A stretch of 60,000 bases of DNA. Source: Diphasiastrum complanatum. Taxonomy: Eukaryota; Streptophyta; Lycopodiopsida; Lycopodiales; Lycopodiaceae. This document shows positions 19,080 through 30,496 of the stretch, one piece after another; the stretch's first letter is position 1; every line of letters starts with the position of its first letter. The stretch covers positions 68,381,084 to 68,441,083 of the forward strand of contig CM055099.1 of the NCBI GenBank assembly GCA_029204225.1, in the 5' to 3' direction. Under the pieces are notes generated by a model. That model saw nothing but the letters and a program-made list of their open reading frames with translations, searched no databases and had not been told where the DNA came from. The position numbers were made by a program, and so were the translations under genes.

Positions 19080-19812
19080 TCATTTGCAAAATGCCCTTTG
19101 ATTTCACAAAAAAAGCATTTCAACTTAGACCTATCTTTCTTTTTGCCAAAAGAGGAAGTCTTCCTTTGCCCTTGAACGTGCCTTTGATGAACATAGCATC
19201 CTCTTCATAATGAGATGTTGATGTAGATCCACCTCCTCTTGATTGAAGCCTATACTCTTCATTCACCAAGATCTCTTGAAAATCCACAATACTTGGCAAA
19301 GTCTTTTGAATAGCAAAATGTTGAACAAGATTAGCATGATCATCCAACAAGCCATTAAGTATAACTTGAACAAGTTCTACCTCCTTAATGCTTTCATCAA
19401 TACATGCTAACTCATCATTGAATGCTTTAACCCTCAAAACAAAAGCATGAGTACTCTCTTCCTTCTTTTGAAAACTTTGAAAGATTTGCCTCCTAAGAGT
19501 AATCACTCTTGATGTAGACTTCGATTCATAAAGCTTCTTCAAAGTTTCCCAAGCCTCCAAAGATGATGTACACTTAACAACTTCCTTGAGAAGTTCATTG
19601 GTAACATTCATCTTAATCATGTGTAGAGCCTTATTTGCTCTCTTGTCATACCTCACTTGATCTTGAGGTGCTTGAGGTATTCCTCCACAACTGCAATAAT
19701 CTCCATCAACTCATTCATCCAATAAGAACTCCATCCTCACCTTCCAAGTAGAATAGTTGATTAAGGTAAGCCTATCATTGCTCTCCAACATAAAGCCTCC
19801 ACTTGTAGCCAT
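19080..19812 (-). pseudogene. Element C gag
   Basis: The - strand ATG at 19812 opens MATSGGFMLESNDRLT, then NYSTWKVRMEF. It is interrupted near 19700 and continues KALHMIKMNVTNELLKEV, KCTSSLEAWETLKKLY, ESTHAFVLRVKAFNDELAC and VILNGLLDDHANLVQHF. A shift near 19150 precedes the zinc knuckle at about 19070-19115. It is close kin to the gags of A and B1. Confidence 0.8.
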
Positions 19813-20368
19813 GTTGAAGTGACCTAATTTTCTTCTTTCAACCTATTCCAATGCACAAAGCACTCTCTTGAATGTCAACAAATGAACTCAAGAAGAAATC
19901 ACAAATATATGAAACCCTTCAAATCTCTTCTAGCACTTCTAACTAGAAAATCAACACATAGAATAGTGAAATCTTGATCAACCTATGATTAAGATTGAAA
20001 CACACTCAAATGAAGTTCAGTAACCTCACAAACTAGAGAACCAATCAAAATTAGGGTTTTGACAAAATCACAAAAAATTGAATATCCTACATGCAATTTC
20101 TAAAAACTTGATATATCTTCTTGTAGCCTCCAATGAGACATGCACCAAAAATCATCTAAATCCAGTAAACCAAGTGTGAAATCGGAATTGATCAAGTATA
20201 TAACCCTATATTGAGTTTTAACCTGCAAAAGATCAATTCTACACATGCAAAAATGCTAATTTTTTAGTAGAAATCAATCTAGCATGCTCTAGCATTGGTA
20301 ATTCCTCCAAATCCTTGCTAAAGATGGTTGATCCTTTCATAACCTGAAACACAAGAGTTTTGATACCA
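19813..20368 (-). other. Element C leader with primer site
   Basis: Leader of about 0.55 kb, similar to that of B1 (shared CCAATCAAAATTAGGGTTTTGAC). The primer site is at 20352-20368. No gene. Confidence 0.65.
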
Positions 20369-21011
20369 TGTGAAGGATTTCAGATCATTCAAGATCAAAT
20401 CCATATCCCTGATCTTTGGTTACAATAAGAAGCAAACCAACAATTCTGCCAATGTAGAAAAATCAGCATCTACATACAAAATGAGATGAAAACTCTAAGA
20501 GATACTAATCAAACATGAACCAAAACATAAAATATAGTTGATTTCCATACAATTATAGTACCCTACTTTATTTCACACGTGCGGATCCAAAAATAGCAAT
20601 AAATGATCATTCTACACAGAGAATTGCAAGATAACATCATGAGAGTGCACCAATGAGTAGTAGAACCCAAGGAGAACCATGTATAATGATGAAATGAGAG
20701 AGAGACGAGAGAATATGTGTCTCTCCATGAGTTACATCCTTTTATAATAGGTCAAAACCCTATTTGGCCACTTGGCTTTCCCTCCAAAATGTAAACCCTG
20801 CTATTTTTTGGTCTAGATTCAATGTACCCAAGGTTCAAATTTGAATCTCTCTCAAACTCGACTACCAACTTTCCCACACTTTCAAAAAGTGTTTATTGAA
20901 TTTATTTTAAACTAATATAACTAAAAAAAATTTACCTCTAAGTCTAAAATGAGTTTTGGCCTCAATTGACAATTTATTAAAATATGACTAAACTTGTTGA
21001 AATCTCTCACA
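20369..21011 (-). repeat. Element C 5' LTR (643 bp)
   Basis: TGTGAAGGATT...ATCTCTCACA. It carries the palindrome variant CACACGTGCG at 20574-20583 and a - strand TATAAAAGG at about 20738-20746. It is diverged from the B1 LTR but alignable throughout. Confidence 0.8.
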
Positions 21012-21372
21012 GACGATGCAAAATCCTTCGAGATGCATCATGAGGCTTTAGAAAAACTTTGTGAGACCAGATTGATGGCAGTTCATGCATTAGCAACAAA
21101 GAAAGCTCGTCGCAAGGCATGGTACGATCGTTGATTATACAAAAAAGATTTGAAGGAAGGAGATCTAGCACTTATGTATAAGACCAAATTGATTAAAGGC
21201 AAATTGAAGCTCATAGGTGAAGGACCATATAGAGTGAAAGAAATATTGAACTATGGAACGGTCATTTTAGAACATTTGGATGGAAAAAGATTCGACACTA
21301 TGGTGAATGGCAGCCGACTACGCAAGCTTTGGCAAAATGACTTAGAAAATCACTTTTTGGGTCATATTTTGT
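21012..21372 (+). pseudogene. Ty3/gypsy integrase C-terminal fragment
   Basis: The forward frame reads KARRKAWYDR, one stop, then DLKEGDLALMYKTK, GPYRVKEILNYGTVILEHLDG and NGSRLRKLW. GDL..., the GPYxVxE motif and the NGSRLRKY-like end are the usual tail of plant gypsy polyproteins. Everything upstream is missing, since it abuts the LTR of element C. Confidence 0.72.
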
Positions 21373-22940
21373 ATATACAGACTCAAAAATCTTTGTCAAG
21401 ATTTCAGATCATACATCCACCTCAGATATACCTATACTGAGTTGGGCAGAGGTTCCTTTCTAGAGATGATACCTATTTTTGAGTTAGGCGAATGATAAAA
21501 AAATTTACCATTTTGGGAACCTTCGTCGAGCATCTTATAGTCCTTATTAACCTTCACCGACCTAACAGATGACTTCAGAATGCCAAAATTAGATTAGGCA
21601 AAGGTTCAGATTTTCAAAATTTGCATTTATTATAGTACTTGGACAAATGATGTGCTTAGGCGAAGGATGAGTTTTTACTAGATTTTGAAAACCTTCGCCG
21701 GATCAGTTCAGTACCTCAAAAACCTTTGCCGAGATGTCTATAACCTATTTTCACAATACTGAACATGCTTGCAAATTTTTATCCAAAATTGAATAACCAA
21801 ACTGGTACATTGTCTAATGGACCCTCCAAATCAGCCTATAAAAGAGTAGAATTCGATTTTATTTTTCACTTGTGCTAGCGGAACTCTTGCCAAATTCTCT
21901 AGCAACCAAAACTTTTCAAATCTTCTATACTGCTTTCTGATATACACACGGCAATTACCTTCAGTTTTTGACTTTTCTTCACCATGTCTTCCACTGATAC
22001 CAGTCAGTCTCCGCGATATGTCATTCATCGTTATGTTCCAACCAAGACGGACATCATGATACTCCCTAGCACAAGCATGGTGGCCGATCTTTTCTTTTGT
22101 ATTGGCCTTTTCAGCTGGATCTCTTTGATTATTTATTTATTTATTTTTATTATCTTTTCTTGCAGCTTCACCTGCTTTCTTAAATATTCTTTCTAGCTGA
22201 CTAACCAATATAGTGGTAATTGGTCTCTGCAAGACAGTGTGATAATCTTTTAGCTACCACGGTAAGACTACCAGGGTCTGAAAAGAGATGAATGGTGAGA
22301 TGGTGGAATAACAAAAAGATGTAAGGTGAGGTGGTGGTGGTATTTCGATGATGGAAGTTGTGGTGGTAGTGATATTGGTAGATGGTGTGGATGATATAAC
22401 ATACATAGAAATAGATATAGATCTTGTGGCAAGAGAATTGGATGACAGAATGTGGATGATGTGGATGTAGGAGTGGTTAAAGGAGAAGATTGATTTTCCA
22501 ATTCTTGTACTTCCTCCTCTTTAAAGATCTTCATCTTCCCGGTGCTCAAAACTCGAGGTTTGTGACTGGGGTCCTCTCCCTGGTTGAGTCCATTTAGATT
22601 GCCCGTCTGTCTTCTTGAGTGGGATCAACTACAAGTGTATCTTATGCTTAAGTCGATTTGATTGTAGCACTCTATGAGAGCACTTGGTCGTGGCATGGCA
22701 CTCAGGTAGAGAACATTTGGTGGAGCGCTTAGTTAGAACAGGTGAATCAAATTTTTACAATTTCTCTGTAACTGACTCGAAGACCAATATCTCAATTATA
22801 TGCAGAAATTGATTGTGAAGTGACATGGATCTCACATAAATTTGGATATGCACAAATATCTTAAACTCTCTGCAAAGTAATCTAGAGATGGATAGATAGA
22901 TAAAGAATTCATTCTTGAGCTATTCTACAATTATGACTTG
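21373..22940. other. No gene recognised; probable 3' remnant of the gypsy element
   Basis: From 21450 to 21740 the words GGCGAAGG, GGCAAAGGTTC, CCTTCGTCGAG and CCTTCGCCGG recur on both strands, as in plant transposon ends. TTATTTATTTATTT lies near 22130. Short frames at 21831 and 21984 show no domain. Confidence 0.4.
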
Positions 22941-22942
22941 CC

Positions 22943-23353
22943 GTGTACAGAGGGTCAAAAAATGTAAGTACTTGTCAAACAAAAATTTCATTCATCAGAG
23001 AGTGGATGCCAGATAATGCCTACAGTGAAAAACTTCGGTTGAACCTCTCGGTCGAGGAGACTCGGTTTGAGTTCCTTAGTGAAGATTCGGTTGACGAGTT
23101 CAGCGGAAGATTGTATGGTATGCTTAGGCTAGAATCCTGTTGTGAGGACTTTATAATTATGAAGTTAAAAAAAATGGTAAGAACATTTCTTGTAGATTTC
23201 GGTCTTCAATTGTATGCTTCTCTTCAACTAATATGTTTTTGTTATAAAAATTTGGTTTTACAAATTGCGGAGGTAAAGTCATATTTGTTATTAAGTTGGA
23301 CGAAGCGGAGATCGCAAATGGGTGTAAACTTGAACGTGTCACAATCACCTTGA
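22943..23353 (+). CDS. Hypothetical open frame, 136 aa
   Basis: An open frame from ATG 22943 with no motif I recognise. It is moderately charged at the start and Leu/Phe-rich at the end. It lies among retrotransposon debris, so a chance frame is at least as likely as a gene. Confidence 0.12.
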   Translation: MYRGSKNVSTCQTKISFIREWMPDNAYSEKLRLNLSVEETRFEFLSEDSVDEFSGRLYGMLRLESCCEDFIIMKLKKMVRTFLVDFGLQLYASLQLICFCYKNLVLQIAEVKSYLLLSWTKRRSQMGVNLNVSQSP

Positions 23354-23659
23354 TGAACCATGAATTGCAACAGTTTGGCGAAAGTTAATCTAATGAATTT
23401 AGTGTGCAATCCAGAAATCATGTATGGATTGCAACCAACGTCTTGAATCGAATAGGCACTATCTAGACAAAGCTTGGAGTCTTGTGTTGAACATTTCCCT
23501 TGAAAGTGTCCATTTTTGCAAAATGCTTGGTGAATTACGAATACTATTATATTTGCATTGTTGTTACACATGGAATATGCAACCCAAATCAAGAGCAGAT
23601 GTTAGTATCAAGCTAAGATCACTACAATCTTGGACCCAAAAGGTTCAAACTACTTGATT

Positions 23660-24470
23660 TGAAAATTAAAGACTTCACTCTTGTTGAAGGGCGAAGGTCT
23701 ATGGCAATGGGTAGAACCAATTGAGGAGAAGCCAGAAGCTACTCCTAGCAAAGATCTTTTAGAATGGAGTTTAAAAAATGACAAAGCTAAAGCAATTATT
23801 GCATCTTCAGAGCATGACAATATAATGCTAGATCTTACATCAATTTCAAACGCAAAGGATTTATGGGAAGAATTGCAAACCAAGAATGAGACTCGATCTC
23901 GTAATCAAATCATGTTCTTAGAAGACCAATTAACTTACCTACAGTGGGACGACAAAGATCTGAACACATTCGTGCAAAAGATCAAAGATCTATTTATTTT
24001 CTTGCAGAATTTTGGTGCAAAAAATACAATTTCTAAGGAAAAACAGCTTAATTAGTTTCTTTGAGCCCTATCCAGGTCATTCCACACAACTCGAACCTTA
24101 TTTGCGAAAGATGCGACAATGACACTTCAAAAGGCAATAGATAGGATTAAGGAGGAAGTAGAAGCTCGTGAACGCTATGACAACAAATGGTGATTCAAAA
24201 AATGCTCTATTTACTCAGAAGAATAAATCTTCTAAGAAGTCTAAGTTTAAGAGGGAGTCATCTAAGAAGAATGAGTCTAAGACTAATGAACAACAATCTG
24301 AAAAACAACAAAAGAATTCTGGTGATAAGAAGATCTGCAACAGATGCAGAAGATCAGATCACACAAAAGAAAAGTGTTGGCTAAATTCAAATATTGAATG
24401 CATTCATTGTCATAAATGGGGTCATGCAACAATAGACTGTTATCAGATTTTCAGAAATAAAAAGGAGTAG
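23660..24470 (+). pseudogene. Copia element D gag with two zinc knuckles
   Basis: The frame reads LLKGEGLWQWVEP, AKAIIASSEHDNIML, ISNAKDLWEEL, RNQIMFLEDQLTYLQW and LNTFVQKIKDLF, a copia Gag of a lineage distinct from A-C. A stop at 24053 and a shift are followed by a Lys/Ser/Asn-rich linker and two CCHC knuckles (CNRCRRSDHTKEKC and CIHCHKWGHATIDC). No LTR belonging to D was found. Confidence 0.72.
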
Positions 24471-24499
24471 AATCGAAACGAACCTTCAGATTCAAACTA

Positions 24500-25480
24500 T
24501 GTCGAAGACAAAGCAGAATGCTCTAGAGCAGCAAAAGACAGGGCAACAAAGAATTCAGCAACTTATGTTAGTATTGATCTATGTTATTCATCTAATTCAA
24601 TTCGAGAAGTAGTACTTGATTCGGGAGGCATCTCACATTTTGTTTTCTCGAAACAAATTTTGTCTAAGTACAAGAAGACAAACTATTCGAGATTCATTAA
24701 ACTTGGAGACGGTTCTAAACACATGGGTGATGGAACTGGTGTATTATGGCTGGACACGAATCATGAGACAAGAAATTGGAGGAAGTTCTCTATGTCCCTA
24801 CTCTTGATAAAGATCTTCTATCTGTTGCTAAGATAGTCGATACATGCATGTCAGTAACCTTCACAAAAAACTCTTGTAAATTGTTCAAAGAAGTTTCTAA
24901 TAACCTGGTTGCTAAAGACAACAGAGAAGGAAATTTATATCACTTGAACATTCGAACAAGAATCGAACAAGTCAATCAAACTCAAAAATCCACAGATGTA
25001 CTATGGCACAAGAGGCTATGTCACATGAACATGGAACCCTTGTACCAAGCCAACAAAATTCAGAGAATTCAAGGAGTCGAAATCAAAAGTAGAGATATTC
25101 GAACTACTTGTGAATCCTGTCTTAAAGGCAAGATGACTAAAACACCTTTCAGTAAGGATGTTTATAAAGCAACTAAGGTACTTGAAATTGTGCATTCAGA
25201 TATTTGTGGATCATTTGGAGTATTGTCGTTGGGTGATGCAAAGTACTTCATTAAGGTTATTGATGACTTCAGCAAGTTTGTTATAGTATACTTTATTCAT
25301 ACTAAATCTAAAGCTTTTGAGAAACTCATTGAGTATACGAACTGGGCTGAGAAGCAGACAGGTAATAAGCTGAAGCAAATTCGCACAAATCGTGGAGATG
25401 AGTACATTTTTAATGAATTCAAAGCTTATTGTACTGATCGAGGTATTATGCACACAAAAATTGCATCTTATATTGAAATT
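24500..25480 (+). pseudogene. Element D protease and integrase, truncated
   Basis: Protease VVLDSGGISHF (DSGA changed to DSGG) and IKLGDGSKHMGDGTG lie in one frame. After a shift near 24775 come EEVLYVPTLDKDLLSV, LWHKRLCHMNMEPLY, CESCLKGKMTK, VHSDICG, VIDDFSK and QIRTNRGDEYIFNEF. The second core Asp (normally SDRGGEY) is Asn here. The frame leaves the integrase after IASY near 25473, before TPQQNG and the catalytic Glu, about 40 bp short of the E LTR. Confidence 0.72.
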
Positions 25481-25516
25481 TGTCACTTCTCACTTGACAT
25501 TGTTTATTGTAAATAA

Positions 25517-26326
25517 TGATCAAACATTAGAACAATGTTGATGATCTGATTTCACACGTGTGGAGCCTGTTCCCACGTGTGAAAGGAAGTACTTTTCATA
25601 CTTGTATATATCTAATTTGATTTTGTATCAATCTAGTTAGTGTGAACATGATATGAATAGTTTTTAGTCAAGTTGACTAGTCACCTAGAAATTAGCTTTT
25701 CCTTGCATGTGCATGAGTAAATGCTCCCACATGGCAAGTGGATGTTCACACGTGTGTATAGAGTTCTAGAAGATAAGAGTTGACCATTTTCCTTAGATCT
25801 TATTTTGTAGGAAATATTCCTATATTCTACTAGCTTTTTGGATTTTAGCCATATTCTAGAAGGTCAACTTTGGATAAGGATCAAGGATGGATCAAATGGA
25901 TAGATCTGAGTGATGTGGCACTCTTCACACGTGTGAAGACCTGCTGGAATGTACTAGACTCGTGGATGTACCTGAGCCATAAAAGGATCATCATTTTGCT
26001 AAGAAGATTGATGAGACTTTTGCACTTTACACTTTTATGAGATTTCTAGTCATTTGTCTTGTGATTTCTATGAATGATTGCTATCTAGAACTATTGTAGT
26101 TGTTGTTTCAGGTGCAGGCCATACTGTCAACTTTTTTCCACACGTGTGAGGCCGCCTTCACTAATTTATGATGTGTTGATCCATTGCTCTTGCTTAAAGC
26201 CAAGTGTAGTGAATCTAGATCAAGATCTAATGTGTAGAACTTGATAGATCCATTGATTAAGCAACCAATAACTCTCTATGATTGTTAAGTACAATCATTA
26301 TTGTTCTAAAAACTGAAAATTTATCA
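25517..26326 (+). repeat. LTR of copia element E
   Basis: The right edge is firm: ...TTATCA is followed at 26327 by TGGTATCAGAGCTAAG, the iMet primer site. The left edge is inferred from TGATCAAAC, whose TGAT mirrors the terminal ATCA. It holds CACACGTGTG-type sites at about 25553, 25573, 25747, 25926 and 26139, and a TATATAT at about 25603. No second LTR is seen. Confidence 0.62.
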
Positions 26327-26922
26327 TGGTATCAGAGCTAAGTAAGAGAGTGATCATTTTGAATCATAAAACTTGCAAAGATCATTGGCAAAATTTGTTT
26401 TTGGCCAATACTATTGAGGGCGAGTTCATCTAGAGTGATAGCTTGTGTTCATTTGGATCAAACCAACTTGGAGGCTGTGTATGTACCTTTCACACGTGTG
26501 AAACTGTACAACAACTTTCATTTCTTCTGACTTTGTGTTTGTGGGTCCTAAAATCACAATTCTAGTTTATTTTTAGTGCTTTTTGAAGCATAGTATTGAT
26601 CTAGATTTAATCTAGCTAATGCCTATGACCAAATAGAGTTTTGGATCATTGAAGCATTTCCTTTTGGAGTCTAGGATTAGATCTTAGAGGCTGATTTGTT
26701 CAGATCCTTAGTTGAAGTGAAATCTCTAAGAAAAGTGCAAAGCAAAATTTTTTGTGAGAGTGAAGGCTAGGAATTTTGGGCAAGATCTTTGTGTATCATT
26801 CAAGCTTGTGTGCTAGTTTGATAGAGACAAGGCTATAGGCAATCTTGTAAGCTTTAGGCCTTTCATAGATCTTTAAAATCTAGAAATCTTTGTGCTTTTT
26901 TAAGAAGAGCATTCATTCTACA
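26327..26922 (+). other. Element E leader with primer site
   Basis: Leader of 596 bp. A sixth palindrome, TTCACACGTGTGAA, sits at 26489-26502. No gene. Confidence 0.6.
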
Positions 26923-27380
26923 ATGTCATCCATGGGTGGTTATTTGTTGGAATCAAGTGAGAGACTCACTTCCACAAATTATTCCACTTGGAAAGTGAGG
27001 ATGTAATCATTCCTAGTGATCCATGATCTCTTTGACATAGTTCTAGGAGTTGAGGAAGAGCCTCAAGCTCCCAAGAACAAACCAAATACAAGAAGAGAGT
27101 AAGATTAGCTCTACATTTCATAAAGTTGAATGTATGCAATGACCTCTTGAAGGAGGTGTCTTCTTGTGCCTCATCCAAAGAGGCTTGGGATTTATTAAAG
27201 AGTATCTATGAATCCAATAATACTTCAAGAATCCTCATGCTAAGAAATCAAGTTTCCAAAGCATGAATAAAAGTGGAGAGAGTGGACAAGAGTATGTCCT
27301 TAGGATCAAATCTCTTAACAAGGAATTAAGTGCAATAGGAGAGAAGATCCAAGATCAAGAGCTAGTACGTAACCATTGTT
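26923..27380 (+). pseudogene. Element E gag, 5' part
   Basis: ATG 26923 opens MSSMGGYLLESSERLTSTN and YSTWKVRM, then a stop at 27004. After shifts, ALHFIKLNVCNDLLKEV, SKEAWDLLKSIYESN and EYVLRIKSLNKELSAIG follow. Homology ends near 27375. The remainder of E is missing, with no pol or 3' LTR. Confidence 0.75.
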
Positions 27381-27384
27381 AGTC

Positions 27385-28560
27385 TGGATTGGAATTTCTG
27401 AAGTTCCTGACCTTGTACGTGGTACCCTGGTATAGGAAGTGGAAGCGTGACTTCAACGTGTCCTAGGTGGCGTAAGCATGAAGGGCGAGGCCCATGTTAA
27501 TCTTAGGATGAAAAAGCATCGAGAAAAAACCCATTGCCTCAAGAAGTGGGCCGGCTGTCTGAAGCCATGGCTGAATCAGAGCGTTAGAGGGTAGTGGCCA
27601 AATTTGTGGGGCTGAGTGGATTTCACACTGGATCATCTGCTTGGTGCCAGAGTCTTCAAAGGATGAGGAGGCCATGTTAGCCGTGATAATTAAAGGGCAA
27701 AAAAGTAGAAAAACTAGTAGAACAGGTAAAAGGGTGTGGAAACGACACAAAACTATGAATAACAAGTGTCAGATGGCAATAACTATAGTTTAGAGTGTAG
27801 ATTTGTGTTCAGTATGAGCAGATAATTGCTTGTAAGAAATTTGGTCGCAAACAGAGAACTTGGTAATTTCAATGAAAATTTGAGCAGAGCTTCGCCAGCA
27901 AAGGTGACAAATGACTCAAAATCAACCCCTATATAGCGGAATTTAGAGTGCGTATTAGGTGAGATCCACTTTCCCTTGTTTATTCCACCCAAATTTTGGT
28001 AGGGAAGTCTGTGAGAGTTCAGAAGGTGATTTGACTGCCCTGTGAAGGTTCTGCGAGGGTTCGAACTGTCTACCGAGTTCAACTCTCGCACAACATGTTT
28101 CTGTGATTGGATTTTTAAGATCAGACCATGTAGGCAGGCTAATTTAGCTGCTCTGCTCACACACACTAAAAAAATGATGATTCCTCCATCAAAAACTCTC
28201 GCAGAGATTCTTATGGATGCATCTAGGTCAGATCTAGTAATAGTCCAAGTTTCAAGAGCTATCTCCCAGGGGATCTCCAAAAATCATAAAAAAAGTGCTC
28301 TTTTAGATTGTTTTTTGATGAGATCTTGAGATTTTCTGATTCTTAACTTCTGCAAACTGGTAATCAGCTTCATCCATGTTTGATCTGACTGATGGTAGTT
28401 CTCTGGAAGTTTTGATGGATATTTGGTGGCAGATCCATGAATTCTGGTTGAATTATTGGCATAATCTGATGACCTTCTTCCTTCTTGATCCCATCTGGAT
28501 CTGGATCCCTTTTGGATCATGATGGATTTTCCCAATCTTGCTAGATCTGGCCGAATCTTG
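27385..28560. other. No gene recognised between gag fragments E and G
   Basis: A 165-codon - strand frame (27783-28280) exists but shows no motif, and its neighbours are retrotransposon pieces. The sequence may be leader or LTR of the element that supplied fragment G. No primer site was found. Confidence 0.4.
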
Positions 28561-28561
28561 A

Positions 28562-29083
28562 GATACATTGAAGGCATTGTTTGAGACCACAAACACATCT
28601 CGAGTGCTATTACTGAAGACGAAGCTGCACACTTTGCAGTTGGATGATGGTGCAACTATTGCTGATCACCTACTGAAGATCAAAGAGATTTGCGACCAAT
28701 TAGCAACAGTTGGAGAGCGAATTCAGGATCGTGAGATCGTGCAATTGATATTGAATAGTTTGAGTGAGTCACATTAGATGTTTGTGACAAGTATAGTCAC
28801 ACAGAAAAATCTTACAATCTATAAAGAGTTAGGTGGATTGCTCTTGCAGGAAGAACAACGTCAAGATAACTTGAGTCATTGCAACGAGGGATTTGATCAA
28901 GCTCTTGCAGTCAGAGGACATGGTGGCAGATTTGGTCGTAGACAACACCAATCAAGAGGTGGAAACTCAAATTGTGGATCATTCCAACAATTTCAAGAAC
29001 AATCCAATGATGGCCCGAATCAAGGCAATTGGTAGTCGCCCTCCAGGCCCAAGTTCTTCAAGAAAAGACAACACGACAAACTA
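28562..29083 (+). pseudogene. Copia gag fragment G, host site of element F
   Basis: The frame reads LKALFETTNTSRVLLLK, LHTLQLDDGATIADHL, KIKEICDQLATVGERI and REIVQLILNSLSES, then a stop at 28776-28778, then LGGLLLQEEQRQDN and a Gly/Gln/Asn-rich tail. This is the middle and end of a copia Gag; the knuckle is not reached. Element F is inserted at 29084. Confidence 0.72.
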
Positions 29084-29326
29084 GTTAAAATACCAATGAT
29101 CGACTTATACAATACTTTCTTATTTCGACGGCACCACGTGTGTTTAGTTCTAGAGTTATAGGGCCACCTTTCTTTTACGAGCCCTTTGAGTGCTTTTAAG
29201 CAACTTATCTTTGTACTTACTTAGGAGTTGAATATACAGTTTGAGGTGAGTAATTCTGTGTTCTTGTTGCACTTGACGTTGTGCTGTGGTGATTGATCCG
29301 GTCGGGTGTTTAAATTGTGTTTTCTT
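29084..29326 (+). repeat. F 5' LTR (243 bp)
   Basis: Begins GTTAAAATAC and ends TTTTCTT by the target-duplication criterion. It contains ACCACGTGTGTT near 29133. Shorter than the other LTRs in this window. Confidence 0.82.
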
Positions 29327-30496
29327 AAATTGGTATCAGAGCCCTTGGTGGCTTGAATCACCGGACAAGAACAGAGAGCTGTTAATTCACGACGGTTTGT
29401 TGGCTAGAAAGCACAAAACTGAGTCTGTGGAGATTCGTGGAACGGCTCAAAATTGCAAAAAGGATTCAGAGACAAGGAATTGTCAGTTGAATCAGAAAGC
29501 AAGCAAAGATTGAAGCTGAAAATTCTTCTGGAGGGTTGCTTGGCGTTTGTGATTGGTTTGAATCCAATCAAACATCGTTTGAAGAGCGGTTTGGAGCAAA
29601 AGATTGCCTGCTATAGGGCGACCTCAGCCAGATAGGAGCTGCAAGTGAAAGCTCAAGGAAAGCCTGAGTAAAGCCCAATATATCCTTCTCTTCAAAGTTG
29701 CTAGGATTTCAAAGTGCAAAATTTGGGATATCTCCTTGTAGGAGGCCGAGCTGTAAGTTGCTAAGAATGGGCGCCCTGGTAATGCAACTCAGCAGTAAGG
29801 AGGCCGCGACTGGCCGTGGAGAAAGAAAGTAGCCAGATCAATCCACAGGGAGCAGCCATAGCCTGTGAAGAGAGAGGAAAATCCATCGCAAAGAGAGAGA
29901 GAGAGAGAAGAGAGGAGAGGTCGCGGGACCTCGCACGCCCAGTTCAACTAGTTGGTTAGCAGCCCGAAGTTCCTGGTGCTTCGAAGGCCTTTGATCAACG
30001 CACAAAAGCGTGGAAAGCCGTCTGATCTCGAATCACACAGATCAACGATTGTCATTACACGACAGGTGGGTCGTTGGATCTAAAGGATCCGTTGGATTGA
30101 TGTGAAAAAAGCCTAAAGGGGTCTGAAGTGCAAAGTGCATTGCAACTTCATTAAAAATCTTCAAACTGAAAAAATTGTTGGGTCCCAAGTTTTTGAAGGG
30201 TGAAGTTTCTTCACACTGAAGAAACAATTCAAAAACCCAAATTGCCCTTATTTTCACCTGTCATGGAGAAAGTGTTCAAAGCGCACCAGAAGTGATTTCA
30301 CCATTTCACTGGGCAGGAAGCTGGGAGTTGATGACGAGAAGCATTTCGGAAAACGACACCAATTTGGCTTTCAGTTTGGCGAAAGAGTGGCAGGTGGCAT
30401 GGTAAGCCAAAAATTGCAGGTCATTATTATTGATTTCTGACATCACGGTTGGCTCCAGCATACACTTTATAGCCTACAGATGAAGTCTCAAGCAGT
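29327..30496 (+). other. F primer site and long leader
   Basis: TGGTATCAGAGCCC at 29331-29344, then about 1.15 kb of leader with a GA-rich run (about 29898-29918). Short frames only; none is convincing. Confidence 0.65.

Larger units (their letters stand above)
17031..21011 (-). mobile_element. Non-autonomous copia-related element C
   Basis: This reads leftward from an LTR at 20369-21011 through a primer site (TGGTATCAAAACTCTTG, - strand, one change from consensus), a leader, gag, knuckle, protease and a long accessory region. No integrase or RT sequence is visible. The left end is lost: no second LTR is found, and it stops at about 17030 against element A. Its LTR is related to that of B1 (shared TGTGAA..., ACACGTG..GGATCCAAAAATAG and TTACATCCTTTTATA). 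It would depend on enzymes of a B1-like partner. Confidence 0.72.

Noticed and set aside
28040-28080. Possible tRNA T-loop (GGGTTCGAACTGT)
   Set aside because: No acceptor stem or anticodon arm could be paired around it.
27783-28280. 165-codon antisense frame as a gene
   Set aside because: No motif and surrounded by gag fragments; the composition is that of the flanking retrotransposon DNA.
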